The notes under the pieces are model-generated. The model saw nothing but the letters and a program-made list of their open reading frames with translations. It did no database searches and had not been told where the DNA came from. Below are positions 1-42,719 of a stretch of 64,000 nt of DNA, one piece after another (the first letter of the stretch is position 1; each line of letters starts with the position of its first letter). The stretch spans positions 1 through 64,000 of the forward strand of contig JASGCC010000549.1 in the NCBI GenBank assembly GCA_030067915.1, in the 5' to 3' direction. The translations under genes and the position numbers were made by a program. The DNA is from Hydractinia echinata. Taxonomy: Eukaryota; Cnidaria; Hydrozoa; Anthoathecata; Hydractiniidae.

Positions 1-775
1 CTCAACATTAACTCAAAAGTATTCGATATCTTTTGACAGCTGACATAGTAAAATCGGTTATTACCCTGTTATCCCTCCGAATTTCTTTAGTGTTATCCAA
101 TAATGCTGTCTTATCGAGAGAACCCAGAAGACAAGCTACAATATTTACACAATCGAGCGTTTAAAATTTGTGGTGGCACCCATCAAGGGATTCTTGCAAC
201 GATCAAGAAACAAAGAGCTGCGGTTGAAGTTTTCAAAAGCATCAATGGCATCACTGATAACCACTTCAATTTCGAGCAAATCAACCACACAATGAATACT
301 CGAAGAAATCAATCAAACATCAAACTTAGCCATATTAGGACTGATTCGCAAGAAAATCTTTCAGTCAATCAAGGTGGTATGATTTTTTAACGAATCACAA
401 CTGTACTGCAGAAAGAATCATCTTTGTTTTTATTTAAAAGAAACATTAGGGAATATTAAATTTTAAATTTACTCTTTGTTCCCACACAGCGTCGCGTCTA
501 ATTACCTCTGGCACTTAGATTGCCTTTCCATCAGTTTTGTCTTTCCTCTTCCTGTCTTCTTTAGTGTGGTGTCGAAACTATCTATCCAGCACATTCGCCT
601 ATTCTACTTTTTTTGAATATTTCATTTTTGTCTATAGAAATAAATTTTTTTTATCATTTTTAAAAATTTAAACATTATTTATTATATACTTGTATATACA
701 GGAACCTTATTGATACCAGGATTGCTTTTATGAGTCCTGATTAGGACACCTGTAAATAAATATGAATAATAATAA
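1..775 (+). mobile_element. L2/CR1-like LINE, 3' end of reverse transcriptase plus 3' UTR
   Basis: Frames from the left edge to about 460 give the C-terminal tail of a non-LTR reverse transcriptase: KLQYLHNRAFKICGG, a basic stretch, then a QGGMIFN segment that precedes the last helix in L2/CR1 proteins. The reading frame is broken just after 390. A 3' UTR follows and ends in an AT-rich tail with AATAATAATAA near 765-774. The 5' part of the element is outside the window. The family label is by resemblance of the tail only. Confidence 0.65.
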
Positions 776-1064
776 TTTTTTTTTAAACATCAATTTGTAT
801 TTAAGAAGAATTAATGATTTATACATTTGTACAATTAAAATAATTACAATAAGTACGTTTCTCTCGCAATTAGTGGAAATAATTGTGGCCACCGTACTTA
901 AATTATCGTCAATAAAAAAAATAAAAAAAAATTAATAAAATTTTAGTATGAAAGGGTTTTCCCATACATACTATTCCTCCTAACATAGATAAAATACGAG
1001 CTTCTTATCACTACTTCAGAAATTTTATTCATCATGCGTTTTACATCCAAGCAACCAAACTGTC
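776..1064. other. AT-rich spacer
   Basis: No coding signal. It has T and A runs and lies between two LINE fragments; part of it may be the 3' UTR of the minus-strand element to its right. Confidence 0.5.
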
Positions 1065-3290
1065 TCAGAAGTTGGAAAAGTCCCGGATTCTTCTAGGGAA
1101 GAATCCAAGAGAGAAAACCTCTACAAACATCTTGTTTACCTGGTATTTTTTGTTTAAAAGAGTGTTTTTCAAATTTTTGATAGCGTCTAACTTTGTATTC
1201 ATAAGCTTTTGTAAAGTTACTTTCATAACAACAAGACAGTTCAATGGCATTCAGTTCGTTGCCAATCTTTAATAAGATATCAGGACGTGGGCCATCAAAG
1301 AATTCAGCTGGACTTCTGAAACCATCAAGATCAGCAAATAACTCAAAACCCAAATTTTCTCTAACGATTTTAGGTAGTGACAAATCGTGAATAGAATAGA
1401 ATCGTGACGCCATGTATATCTACCGCTATTTAGCGCAAACGAACAATTGTTGAACATGTGTAATTGTGATTGTTTGTTACTTTTATACAACCCACATATA
1501 TTTTGATGGAGCCTTTTTCCAACGAAAAAGGTTGTATTATTAGCCAATTGTAGAATGACTGCTTTTCTAACAAAAACAAATACATTTTGTGGTAACTTTT
1601 TCACAAACAACGCTGCCATTGGCTGATAGACTAACTGAACATTCCTGTGCAACATGATTCATTAATGATTTTGCTCTTTCAACACATTCATAATCAGCAA
1701 AACTTTCTTAACTGTTTTGTTAATAAGTCTATCCTTTGGGTTCTTGGGCTGATCAAGATTAGCAGGGTATCAGCTTCAACGTATTTCTCAGCGGTTAATC
1801 GATACAGGTTACGAATTTCAGGATTAACTGATTCTTCAAAATGTTTCGAGTTGTTAACTGGCTGGAATTGTAACAATCAGATGGTAACATAAATTTCATA
1901 CCCAGTTGTGTAACTGGTAGGTATAAATACCTAGTATTTGCGCTTTGAGGTAATCTGAGCCAACGTTTCGTGTATTCTTTAACTATAGAATCAAGATTCT
2001 GTACAACCAGGTTGTTGAAAGGTTGTAAATTGAGAAACGCCAACGAAATTTGCTGTAGATATACCTCGAGATGATCAGCAACTTATTCTTTGGATGCAAA
2101 GAATAAACGGTTGAGAATATCAAAATAAATATTCATTTCTGAAACAAGCTCTTCTTTCAACGAATTCGTACTCATGTCAAAAGAAAAGTCCTTTCCTAGA
2201 TATGTAAATTTTCCACCAATGTTGACTGTTGTACCATTTGATTAGATATACGAAGATATGGCTTAAATTGGGTTGATAATGACCCATTCTTCTTAATACC
2301 AAAAGTTATACATTTATCTACTCTTACAATTAGGTTCGCCCACTTGCACCATTTCGTAAACACATTTAGTAACAGTTGAGTATCTTGCTCGTAGATGTAA
2401 CGAGAGCAGAATCATCTGCAAACTGGAACCAATTTCTTGGGGATAACGAGTTGCAGAAGTTGTAACCCATGCATCTAATCTTTTCATTATCGATGGTCTG
2501 AATCAAGGTGTTGATAATCATATTAAATAACAATGGCTGAAGCAATCTCCTTGAAGGACACCTTTTCCAACGAGAAGAGGATCGGTGGTAAACGATTCTG
2601 TTCCAACTGTGATACTATAGTGTTTATAATAGTCCTTGATCAACTGTTCGATCTCTACAGGGATGTGATGATAAGTCAAAACTTTCAGCAGCAAAGCATG
2701 ATCGACTTCACCAAATGCATTCTTGAGATCCAAAAGCGTGACCATTAATTGACGTTGTTTGGTTTTAGCATGTTTGATGATATAGCTCAAAAGTTCAGTA
2801 TGTTCGATGGTACCTGATATAGCTTTCCGAAATCCTTTTGTATATTTGGACTCGATATAATTGTTGTTTTGTAGGAAATTGTATATTCTGTTTCGTATTA
2901 ATGACGAATAAATTTTGCAAAGACTGGTTGAAGAGTGATTGGACGGAAATTTGCAGGATCTGCATTACTCCCTTTCTTGTAGATAAGGATCGTAAGGCAT
3001 GTTTCCAACAACTTGGAAATACTTTGTCTCTCCAACATTTCGAAATAATCCTATGAATGACAGTTCTCAGAATTGGACAACGTTTCAATATGATAATGCT
3101 CATTTGGTCATGTGGACATGGGGATCCGCTTGATTTCAGTTTATTAATGATTCCGGTTATCTCTCTATAGGTTGGTGGATCCAGGTTGAAAACTTTCGAA
3201 GAGGCATCTAGTCGTTTCATCCAGGTCGGAAACTCGAAATAACGTTTTGCTCTGTCTCGTGATAAAGTTCTTTTGAAGTAACAAGTTACC
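1065..3290 (-). pseudogene. LINE with reverse transcriptase and C-terminal restriction-like endonuclease, broken
   Basis: Read on the minus strand, pieces of one long protein follow in order. At 3220-2795 is an RT N-terminal region (GIINKLKSSGSPCPHDQMS). At 2790-2518 are the RT motifs LDLKNAFGEVDH and GKGVLQGDCFS. Near 2435-2400 is the catalytic FADDSAL. At 2043-1795 is a thumb region (LRLPQSANTRYLYLPV). At 1413-1093 is RPDILLKIGNELNAIELSCC followed by YESN and YKVRRYQKF, the PD...E...YK..RY pattern of the restriction-like endonuclease of R2/NeSL-type LINEs. The pieces lie in different frames with stops between them, so the copy is dead. The 5' end is missing. Confidence 0.8.
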
Positions 3291-3489
3291 TTATCGAACG
3301 TTGGTTAAACAGTATCATCTTTTTCGAATTTATTTTTACAGTATCCCAAAGGTTTTTCGACAATTTTTCATCACATTAATGTTCTCGATGTAATAATAGC
3401 AAATAATAATAATAAACCTCTCGTTACCCCCTTAGTTTCGTTCAACCTGGCACCGAACAATCGGTCGACTCTTCGGCAGAAAACTGCTT

Positions 3490-4370
3490 CTCCATTAATC
3501 GTGTCAACTCGCTTCATCCTAAGGACAAAACTCAGGACATTCAAAACTAACATTAGGGTATCCGGACATTCTATTCTAGTTTTAATAGACACAGGTTGTA
3601 GTACAAACATGTTGAATATAGAAACGTTTCAACGTTTACGAAAAACGAAACAACATAAGCAAAGAATATCGCAAGTGTGTTAGTACCTTACGGATATCAA
3701 CAGACACTTCACAGCTGAAAGTATTGGGCGTTGTTCAGTGTGTCGCTGTGTCAAAACGAAAACTAATTCCTGGTGAGTTTTTTGTTCTCAACACAAAAGC
3801 ACGAATCTGATTGGCGGAAATCTCGCAATTGAATTAGGACTATTGAGCACAACGTTTCAAGAAATGAACACATAACGCCTACACTCATGCTGCATAGTGA
3901 CGTCAAAGCTAACTCTTCTGATCGCACAACTCACATTCCGGAGCGTCTCTGTTCTCTTCTCGCAGAATATAAAGTAATTATTTACGGGACAGGAAAGCTC
4001 AAAGGTCAGCTAGTAAAATTACAAATCGATAAAAGCGTTAAACCTGTCGCTCAAAAAACCACGACGTATCCCTTTTCACCTCCGTCAAAAAGTCGACAAG
4101 GAACTAGACAAACTCAGAAAAGCCGATATAATCGAGGACGCTACTGACCAGCCGACACCCTGGGTTTCACTGATCGTTGCTGTACCAAAAAAACATAATC
4201 CTGACGAAAGTCGTATGTGTATAGACATGCGCCAAGCAAACAAAGCCATAAAGCGCACACGTCATCCGTGCGCCATCTATAGACGATCTGATTCATGACC
4301 TAAATGGCGCGAAATACTTTTGTAAACTCGACATGACATGACTTCTTGCAGCTTGAGTTAGAGCCTGGTT
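3490..4370 (+). pseudogene. Ty3/gypsy fragment: protease and start of reverse transcriptase
   Basis: The piece at 3501-3683 contains VLIDTGCSTNML, the active-site DTG of a retroviral-type aspartic protease. The piece at 3887-4147 reads as the RT leader (KLKGQLVKLQIDKSVKPV), and in shifted frames to about 4340 come DQPTPWVSLIVAVPKK and SRMCIDMRQANKAIKR, the first RT motifs, then KYFCKLDM. The copy stops abruptly near 4370 where unrelated sequence begins. No LTR, integrase or gag was seen. Several frameshifts make it non-functional. Confidence 0.8.
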
Positions 4371-4399
4371 CAAGATCAATAACAACATTTCAATAGCAA

Positions 4400-5000
4400 C
4401 TTTCCCTGTGAAGTATGTGACAAAGTGTGCAAAAGTATAGGAGGATTAAAACTTCATTGCATTAAAAAGCACAATAATAATAGAGCTTGAGGCTAAGGAA
4501 GATGAACAAAAGGAAACTAGTTGACGAGAAATTTATAACCAAACTTTTAAGAACGGCATTGGAAAATGTATATAGTAACTAGTGACAATTGTTTTTCAGA
4601 AATTATTTCAAAAGAACTTCAAGCATATCAAGAGTATGGTTTTGACAGAGCTATCTCACAAAAAATAGTACATCAACTTCACCAACATAAAATTAGCCAT
4701 AACAAAGCATCAGAAAAATTATATTCTTCATACTATACAAAATTGGTACACATGCTATAAATTTTATACCTCCGTCGATAAACAGTAAATACTTCAAAAT
4801 AGTTCTCATGAAGCTTGGTGACTTATTATGGTCCACGATTAATGAAACTACAAGTGCTACTGCTGACAAAAATATTAATATATCAGAAAAGGAAATAGGA
4901 GGACTCCAGTATATTGGGGAGATATATTTTACACAAACTTCACAGAAATTTGAAAAGTTCAAAAAATTGGAGAGTCTGGAATACCAATAAGCAATAGCAC
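4400..5000 (+). pseudogene. C2H2-finger transposon protein fragment
   Basis: At 4403-4490 the plus strand encodes FPCEVCDKVCKSIGGLKLHC, then IKKH, a Cys2His2 finger of the KSxGGLKLH type common in cnidarian transposon proteins. Further fragments are at 4566-4760 (ISKELQAYQEYGFDRAISQK) and 4808-4990 (EIGGLQYIGEIYF), the last resembling the IGGY segment near the end of THAP/P-like transposases. Stops separate them. Joining the fragments into one gene is an inference from order and spacing. Confidence 0.45.
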
Positions 5001-5029
5001 TTATGGAAGTAAGGGGAAGAAACGAATAT

Positions 5030-5584
5030 CGCAAAGTTCTAGTGCTTGGTAATGTCAATGTATTGCTATTCCTTATTCTTTCATAGGCCGATGCCGACTT
5101 AGACCAAAGCGATAGACAAAAGCGAATCATCATTGGATGGTAACGTACCCCTGATGCACTAACTGCTGCCATCTTCTTTGTTCTTCCCAAAATAGATTCA
5201 TAAATGGCGTGATTTTGCGAGTAGTGTTGGACATAATACTGACAAAGTCATTATGGAGCTCTGTATCAACTATGTTGTTTGTTGTTTTTAACTCTAGCCT
5301 CATTTTCTCTAATTTTGACTCTAGTTGTGCACATTTTAAGCGTTCGTTTTTAGCTAATAATAACTCGTTGTGTGGCAGTTTTTGATAAGGGTGCTTTGAG
5401 TTTAGCTGGGTATGCAGCTTTTTTTCTAAAACTTTGGCAGAAATTTTTGTTTCCTGAAAACTTCACTGCAAGAAGTGCAAATTGTTTTGTCCTGAAATTC
5501 TATATTCTGAATTCTAAATAAAACAATGCCTTTTGTTCTTCTACACATACTGCACCCGAATACACTACAATTTGCACCTGGCAT
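5030..5584 (-). pseudogene. THAP-domain (P-element-like) transposase fragment
   Basis: The minus strand starts at 5584 with MPGANCSVFGCSMCRRTKGI, the C2 half of a THAP zinc finger, followed by a coiled-coil-like stretch (LESKLEKMRLELKTTNN). Near 5250-5190 is SNTTRKITPFMNLFWEEQRR, and at 5150-5040 is VRYHPMMIRFCLSLWSKSAS followed by AYERIRNSNTLTLPSTRTLR, the best conserved block of THAP9/P-type transposases. A frame change lies between those two blocks. The catalytic core is missing beyond 5030. The copy abuts an oppositely oriented fragment, so the locus has been rearranged. Confidence 0.75.
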
Positions 5585-5639
5585 CTTGTGTGTTAAGTTT
5601 TGCAGAATTGTTTTGATCAATTTATTACTTTACCTTTTA

Positions 5640-5994
5640 TAACATGGTGTACCTGTATCGAAACTTTCGTTCTTATAGTGGCTTCCTGTTCTATAAGCAA
5701 ACTTTAAGACCATTATTTATACGTAAATATTTTTGTTCTTACCTCAGAGGTTTTTCATGTTTTATGTAAAATATTATTTTATTAACGGTTTTTAGATTTA
5801 TTTTAAAACTGTATAAATATATTTTTAAATAAAACAACAAAACTTTTAACAAATTCATGTGTTTTTAACTGAAGTTTTATGCGCGGCAAATGAGTTGTGC
5901 ATTATCATGTCCTTTAAATTCAAATATGCGTAATAATAACATAATTGAATAGGTTATTCTTGATCTTTCGAACCAGTGTTTTTTCTATTAACTA
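5640..5994. other. AT-rich spacer
   Basis: No coding or repeat structure recognised between the THAP fragment and the tandem repeat. Confidence 0.5.
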
Positions 5995-7375
5995 TGATTG
6001 AGACTAGAAGGACTAGACCACTGGCCATCTGCCTGGGATCGTGAGACACGTGATTTACTTGTAGGACCATATAATTAGGCTGCAAAATGACATATTACAG
6101 CCTTGGGATGCCTGTATACGGTCTTGTCGCTGTCCTAAGATCCTGTCGATAAAGAAAACGGCATGAGACGTTGGAGACGGGAAGGAATACACGAATGACC
6201 ACGAGCCTGATATTGTGGAGGCACGTGGTTTAGGTGTAGGGACCTTATTAGGTTGTAAATTGCGATATTGCACCCTTTGGAAGCCTGTATACGCTGTTGG
6301 CGGTTTGTAAAATCCCGGCGCTAAGGGAAACCACTTGTGACGTCGCTGTCCATTAAGACTGGATGGACTAGACTGATGTCCACGTACCTGGGCTCGTGAT
6401 TTACTTGTGAGCCGACTGTGCGGCATAAGGTCATATCGCAGTCTTTGGAGGAGCGTACACGCTCTTGTCGGTGTTCTAAGATCTTGTCGCTAAGAAAAAC
6501 GACTTGGCGCGTCGCAGTTCATTGAGGATGGAAGGACTGGGACGGTGACTACTTGTCTAAGCGTGTGGAAGCACGTGATATAGGTGTTGATTTACGCAAA
6601 AGGCCATATTAGAGCGTTTGGAGGCCTCTATACGTAGTTGGCGGCGATCTAAGGGTCTGATCGCAAGAAAAATGACTTGGTACGTCGCAGTTCATTCAGA
6701 CTGGAAAGACCAGAGTGATTATCACCTGTGTCGGCTCGTGGAAGTACGTGATTGATGTGTAGGGCCCCTATTACAAACCTGTCCACGTAGTTGGCGGTGA
6801 TCTAACACTCTGGCGCTAAGGAAAAACGGCTCGGGACGTCGCAGTTCATTGTGACTGTAAGGAGTAGGCCAATGGCTACCTGCTCGGCCCCGTGGATATA
6901 TAGGATTTACGTGTAGGGGCCTAATTATGCTGCAAAAGGTCATATTACAGCCTTTAGAGGCCTGTACACGCTGTTGGCGGTGTTCTAAGGGCCTGGCACT
7001 AAGGAGAATGACTTGGGACTTTGCAGCCTATTAAGACTGGAAGGACTAGACGAAGACCCCTGTCTGTGTTCGTGGAAGGACGTGGTTTATTAACAGTGCC
7101 GTTATTCTGCTGCGAGAGGCAACATTACAACCTTTGGAGGCCTATGCACGTAGGTCATCTTACAGCTTTTGTAGTCCTGTTCACGTAGCTTGTGTTCAAG
7201 GGCCTCATCCTAAGGAAAACGAATTGCCGCATCGCAGTCCATCTAGATGCTTGGGCTCTTGGAACTACGTTATTTACGTGTAGAGCGCTTACTAGGCTGC
7301 AAAAGGCCATATCACACCCTTCGGAGACCTGTGCGCGTAGGCGGTGCCTGGCGCTAAGGAAAACGACTGTCTGTC
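5995..7375. repeat. Diverged tandem repeat, about eight units of roughly 172 bp
   Basis: A block of higher GC than its flanks. A recurring core (GCTGCAAAAGGTCATATTAC, then GCCTTTGGAGGCCTGTACACG) appears near 6077, 6249, 6418, 6592, 6760, 6925, 7110 and 7297, a spacing of 165-187 bp. Each unit also has a version of CTAAGGAAAACGACTTGG, a GACTGGAAGGACTAGAC segment and a CACGTG-like site. Units differ by many substitutions and small indels, and the 7110 unit is followed by a partial repeat. It lies just beyond the 3' end of eIF3G. Short open frames across it follow the repeat and look non-coding. Confidence 0.85.
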
Positions 7376-7531
7376 TGTGTTCAGGAACTCTTTTTTCATC
7401 TTTCATGATGCACAATTTTTCCTCGGTGGCCTTTTTTTAAAATTGATAACAACACACCCCCTCGCGAGCAAAAAGAAGTCGTAATTTACGGATAAGATCG
7501 TTATAATTTTGTTGTTAAAGGTTTGCATCCA

Positions 7532-40144
<32,613 letters not shown>

Positions 40145-40817
40145 CTATAACCAAATTTTTAGATTATTAAACACCTGGTCTCAACAGTAGGCATAATTTA
40201 TACTTTGATCTGTGTTTCTGAAGACAAAGCAAGCATTAATTTTGTGTTCAAAAGAGCAGCCTATGTATCACTAATTTTTACTATATAAAATATAAATTGT
40301 CAAGAACTCAAGCTCACATTTCCTAAAGATTTTCAAAAAAGAAAATACAACATTTTTGGTAACTTTTTCGCCTTATCAGCTCCATCAGACCAAACCACAT
40401 ATAAGTTACATCATAAATTACAATTTTACAAGTTACAAATTGGATTTATATACACAAGTTATATCATTTATACACTCAACATCAGGTTGCTTAGTTCATT
40501 GATGAAAAGGAGAAAAATTACACTCTATTGCATCAAGCTCCTAAATCTTAATGTTAGCTATCGTTCCAACATATTGTAAATCACACACACAATGTATCAT
40601 GTCCGATTACCATAATCCATGATGTTGTCGCATCATGAACGTTTCGATCATCACAAAGATCTTACAATAGTCACTTTAGCGATCCTTATTACATTGTCGA
40701 CCTGATTACTAAAACTCTAAGTGTGTTTGTAAGTGTGTTGCTTGTGACAGGCAAAAAAAATAATTAAAGATAAATATAAGCAGTTTTAGCAAAATAGATC
40801 AAGAAATAGATATTAAA
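40145..40817. other. eIF3G first intron or upstream region
   Basis: No exon could be proved here although the missing start exon must be at or beyond this stretch. Confidence 0.4.
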
Positions 40818-40939
40818 CTAGTCAGTGGCCCGTGGATAAATCCACAGGTTTACCCGTGATTACCCGCATTTTGTGTGCCTCGCTACTGCGGTTACCATTT
40901 TGCGTGACAGACAGACGTATACAGGTAATATAATATAGA
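40818..40939 (-). mobile_element. 122-bp miniature Helitron-like element
   Basis: The minus strand starts TCTATATTATATTACCTG after an A, has GTCTGTCTGTCACGCAAAAT, and ends with hairpin GTGGATTTATCCACGGGCC, then ACTGACTAG before a T. It is almost only the two ends of the family. Confidence 0.8.
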
Positions 40940-41171
40940 TTATTCAAATTAATTTTTACTTACTTACTTACTTACTAGGGATATCGGACATTGAAATTTT
41001 GCTGATTTCAGCTATTTTCTCCTAACGTTTTCCCTAGTAACAACCTCAGCGATACTTAAATTTGAATAACTTTTGCCCTGTAAAAGATATTGCACTGAAA
41101 ATTTGTACTTTGGTAGATTTGTGGGTGGGGAATCCACATAAAACACTTAAAAATGTAGGGGTAATCAGCTA

Positions 41172-41946
41172 CAGTACTGTGAAAAGGTTTGTTAACATCG
41201 TGTTCGTGTAACGAGCGTGGTGCACACGAACCACGATAAAATCGTGGTCTTTATGTATAACAAACATTCAAACATTCTATCGTGGCCACCACGCTAATAT
41301 TATTATCTCCACGAAGGATCGTGTGTCCCACGATTATTTTCGCGAGCTCCACGATTTTTATAGCCAGTATAATTTAATTTTTTTTCTTTTCAAAAAAGTC
41401 TTTCATTAGAGTTAATTTGTTTGTTTCAGGTTTTATCAAGTTTTATCAAGATAGAAATGCTTTTAGATTGCATTTTAAAAGTTTAAAAACGAAAAACGGC
41501 GATAGAAATGTATTTTAAGATCGCATTTTAAAAGTTTAAAAAGAAAAGCGGCGATAGAAATGTTTTTTAAGATCGCATTTTAAAAGTTTATAAACGAAAA
41601 GCGGCGATAGAAATGTTTTTTAACATCGCATTTTGATTCACGAACGATTAAAATCTATTATATAGCTAGCTTTATGACAACGAATTAGAACAACAAGTGT
41701 TAATTTATTTTTTTGCCGTCGGTTTTTGATTTAATTGATAAACTAATACGGTCTTTGTTGTTTTACAATAGAAGTTATCTATCGTGGACACCACGGTGTA
41801 ATGTTTAATTTTTGTTCGTGTAGTCCACAAACATGATCGTGAGGTCCACGATTGTTAAAAAAAATACGCATCGTGGGCTATCGTGGTTCGTGCGTAACAT
41901 GAAATAAACACGAACCACAATGTTAACAAACCTTTTCACAGTACTG
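41172..41946. mobile_element. 775-bp MITE with TA duplication and CACGA repeats
   Basis: The inverted ends CAGTACTGTGAAAAGGTTTG are flanked by TA. The subterminal zones hold many TCGTGG/CCACGA copies in both orientations. The centre has four tandem units of 51-53 bp around GATAGAAATG (41,450, 41,501, 41,553, 41,606). Confidence 0.9.
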
Positions 41947-41949
41947 TAT

Positions 41950-42715
41950 GTTTATGTCATCAGGCTCTATCAGTGGAATTCTTAGATACACCTGTTGCTA
42001 TAAGCAATAACAAGAAAGGTCAAAATAAAATCAATGCAATTTTTTTTACATCTATATGAACTAATCTTCAATATAGAAAAGTTTCATGTTGTTTTTCAAT
42101 GTGATGATTCATATACAGGATATTGATTATGGTGTACCGGAGCCAAGCTAAAATACATAATTTTTGATTATCCAAATAACTCATTTTATTAAAATTCACT
42201 TTAGACCTAAAAACATATTGTTATAATGGTCTGTAAGTATTTTTCATATTATGTTAATCATTATATAAAAAACTATTCATTCCATGATATGGGCTATGAA
42301 CTATCATTTTGTTTGACATTTCAAGAAATCTTGTGTTCTTGTCCATTACATACTGAAATGCCATTTCTCTCGTGGATTAAACTCCTAGGAGCTTGCAGAC
42401 CATAGGGAATTGTTTTTAATATCATTCTAAATGTCCCCTGTCCCCTGGGAATACTATGTATCTGCATGTGACCCGAATGTTCAGTGTGTGAAGAAACTTT
42501 TTGTGAACAGTCATGTCATTATCATCATCATCATTATTTTCAAACTGTTCTATGGGTTTTTTTTTGGATAGAGATTGTCATAAAATCACACACACAAGCC
42601 AATCAGGAAACAAAAATATTGAGATCAGCTGTTATTAACCCTTCAAAGTGGCATTAAAGATCCACAGCAAAGTATTTGTACCATCATAAGAAGATATATT
42701 TAAAGAAATTTCTTA
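41950..42715. other. Non-coding
   Basis: AT-rich with a short TCATCATCATC run near 42,525. No gene or element ends seen. Confidence 0.45.
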
Positions 42716-42719
42716 AATT

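Noticed and set aside
4693..5030. The second half of the 165-residue minus frame at 4693-5190
   Set aside because: The THAP similarity stops near 5030; beyond that the frame is the reverse of the plus-strand fragment.
6055..7440. Several open frames in the 6-7.4 kb block
   Set aside because: They track the 172-bp tandem repeat and change sequence from unit to unit without domain similarity.
40590..40690. A short ATG-containing stretch on the minus strand (MDYG, then a GT) as the eIF3G first exon
   Set aside because: Its codon phase leaves one base where the next exon needs two.
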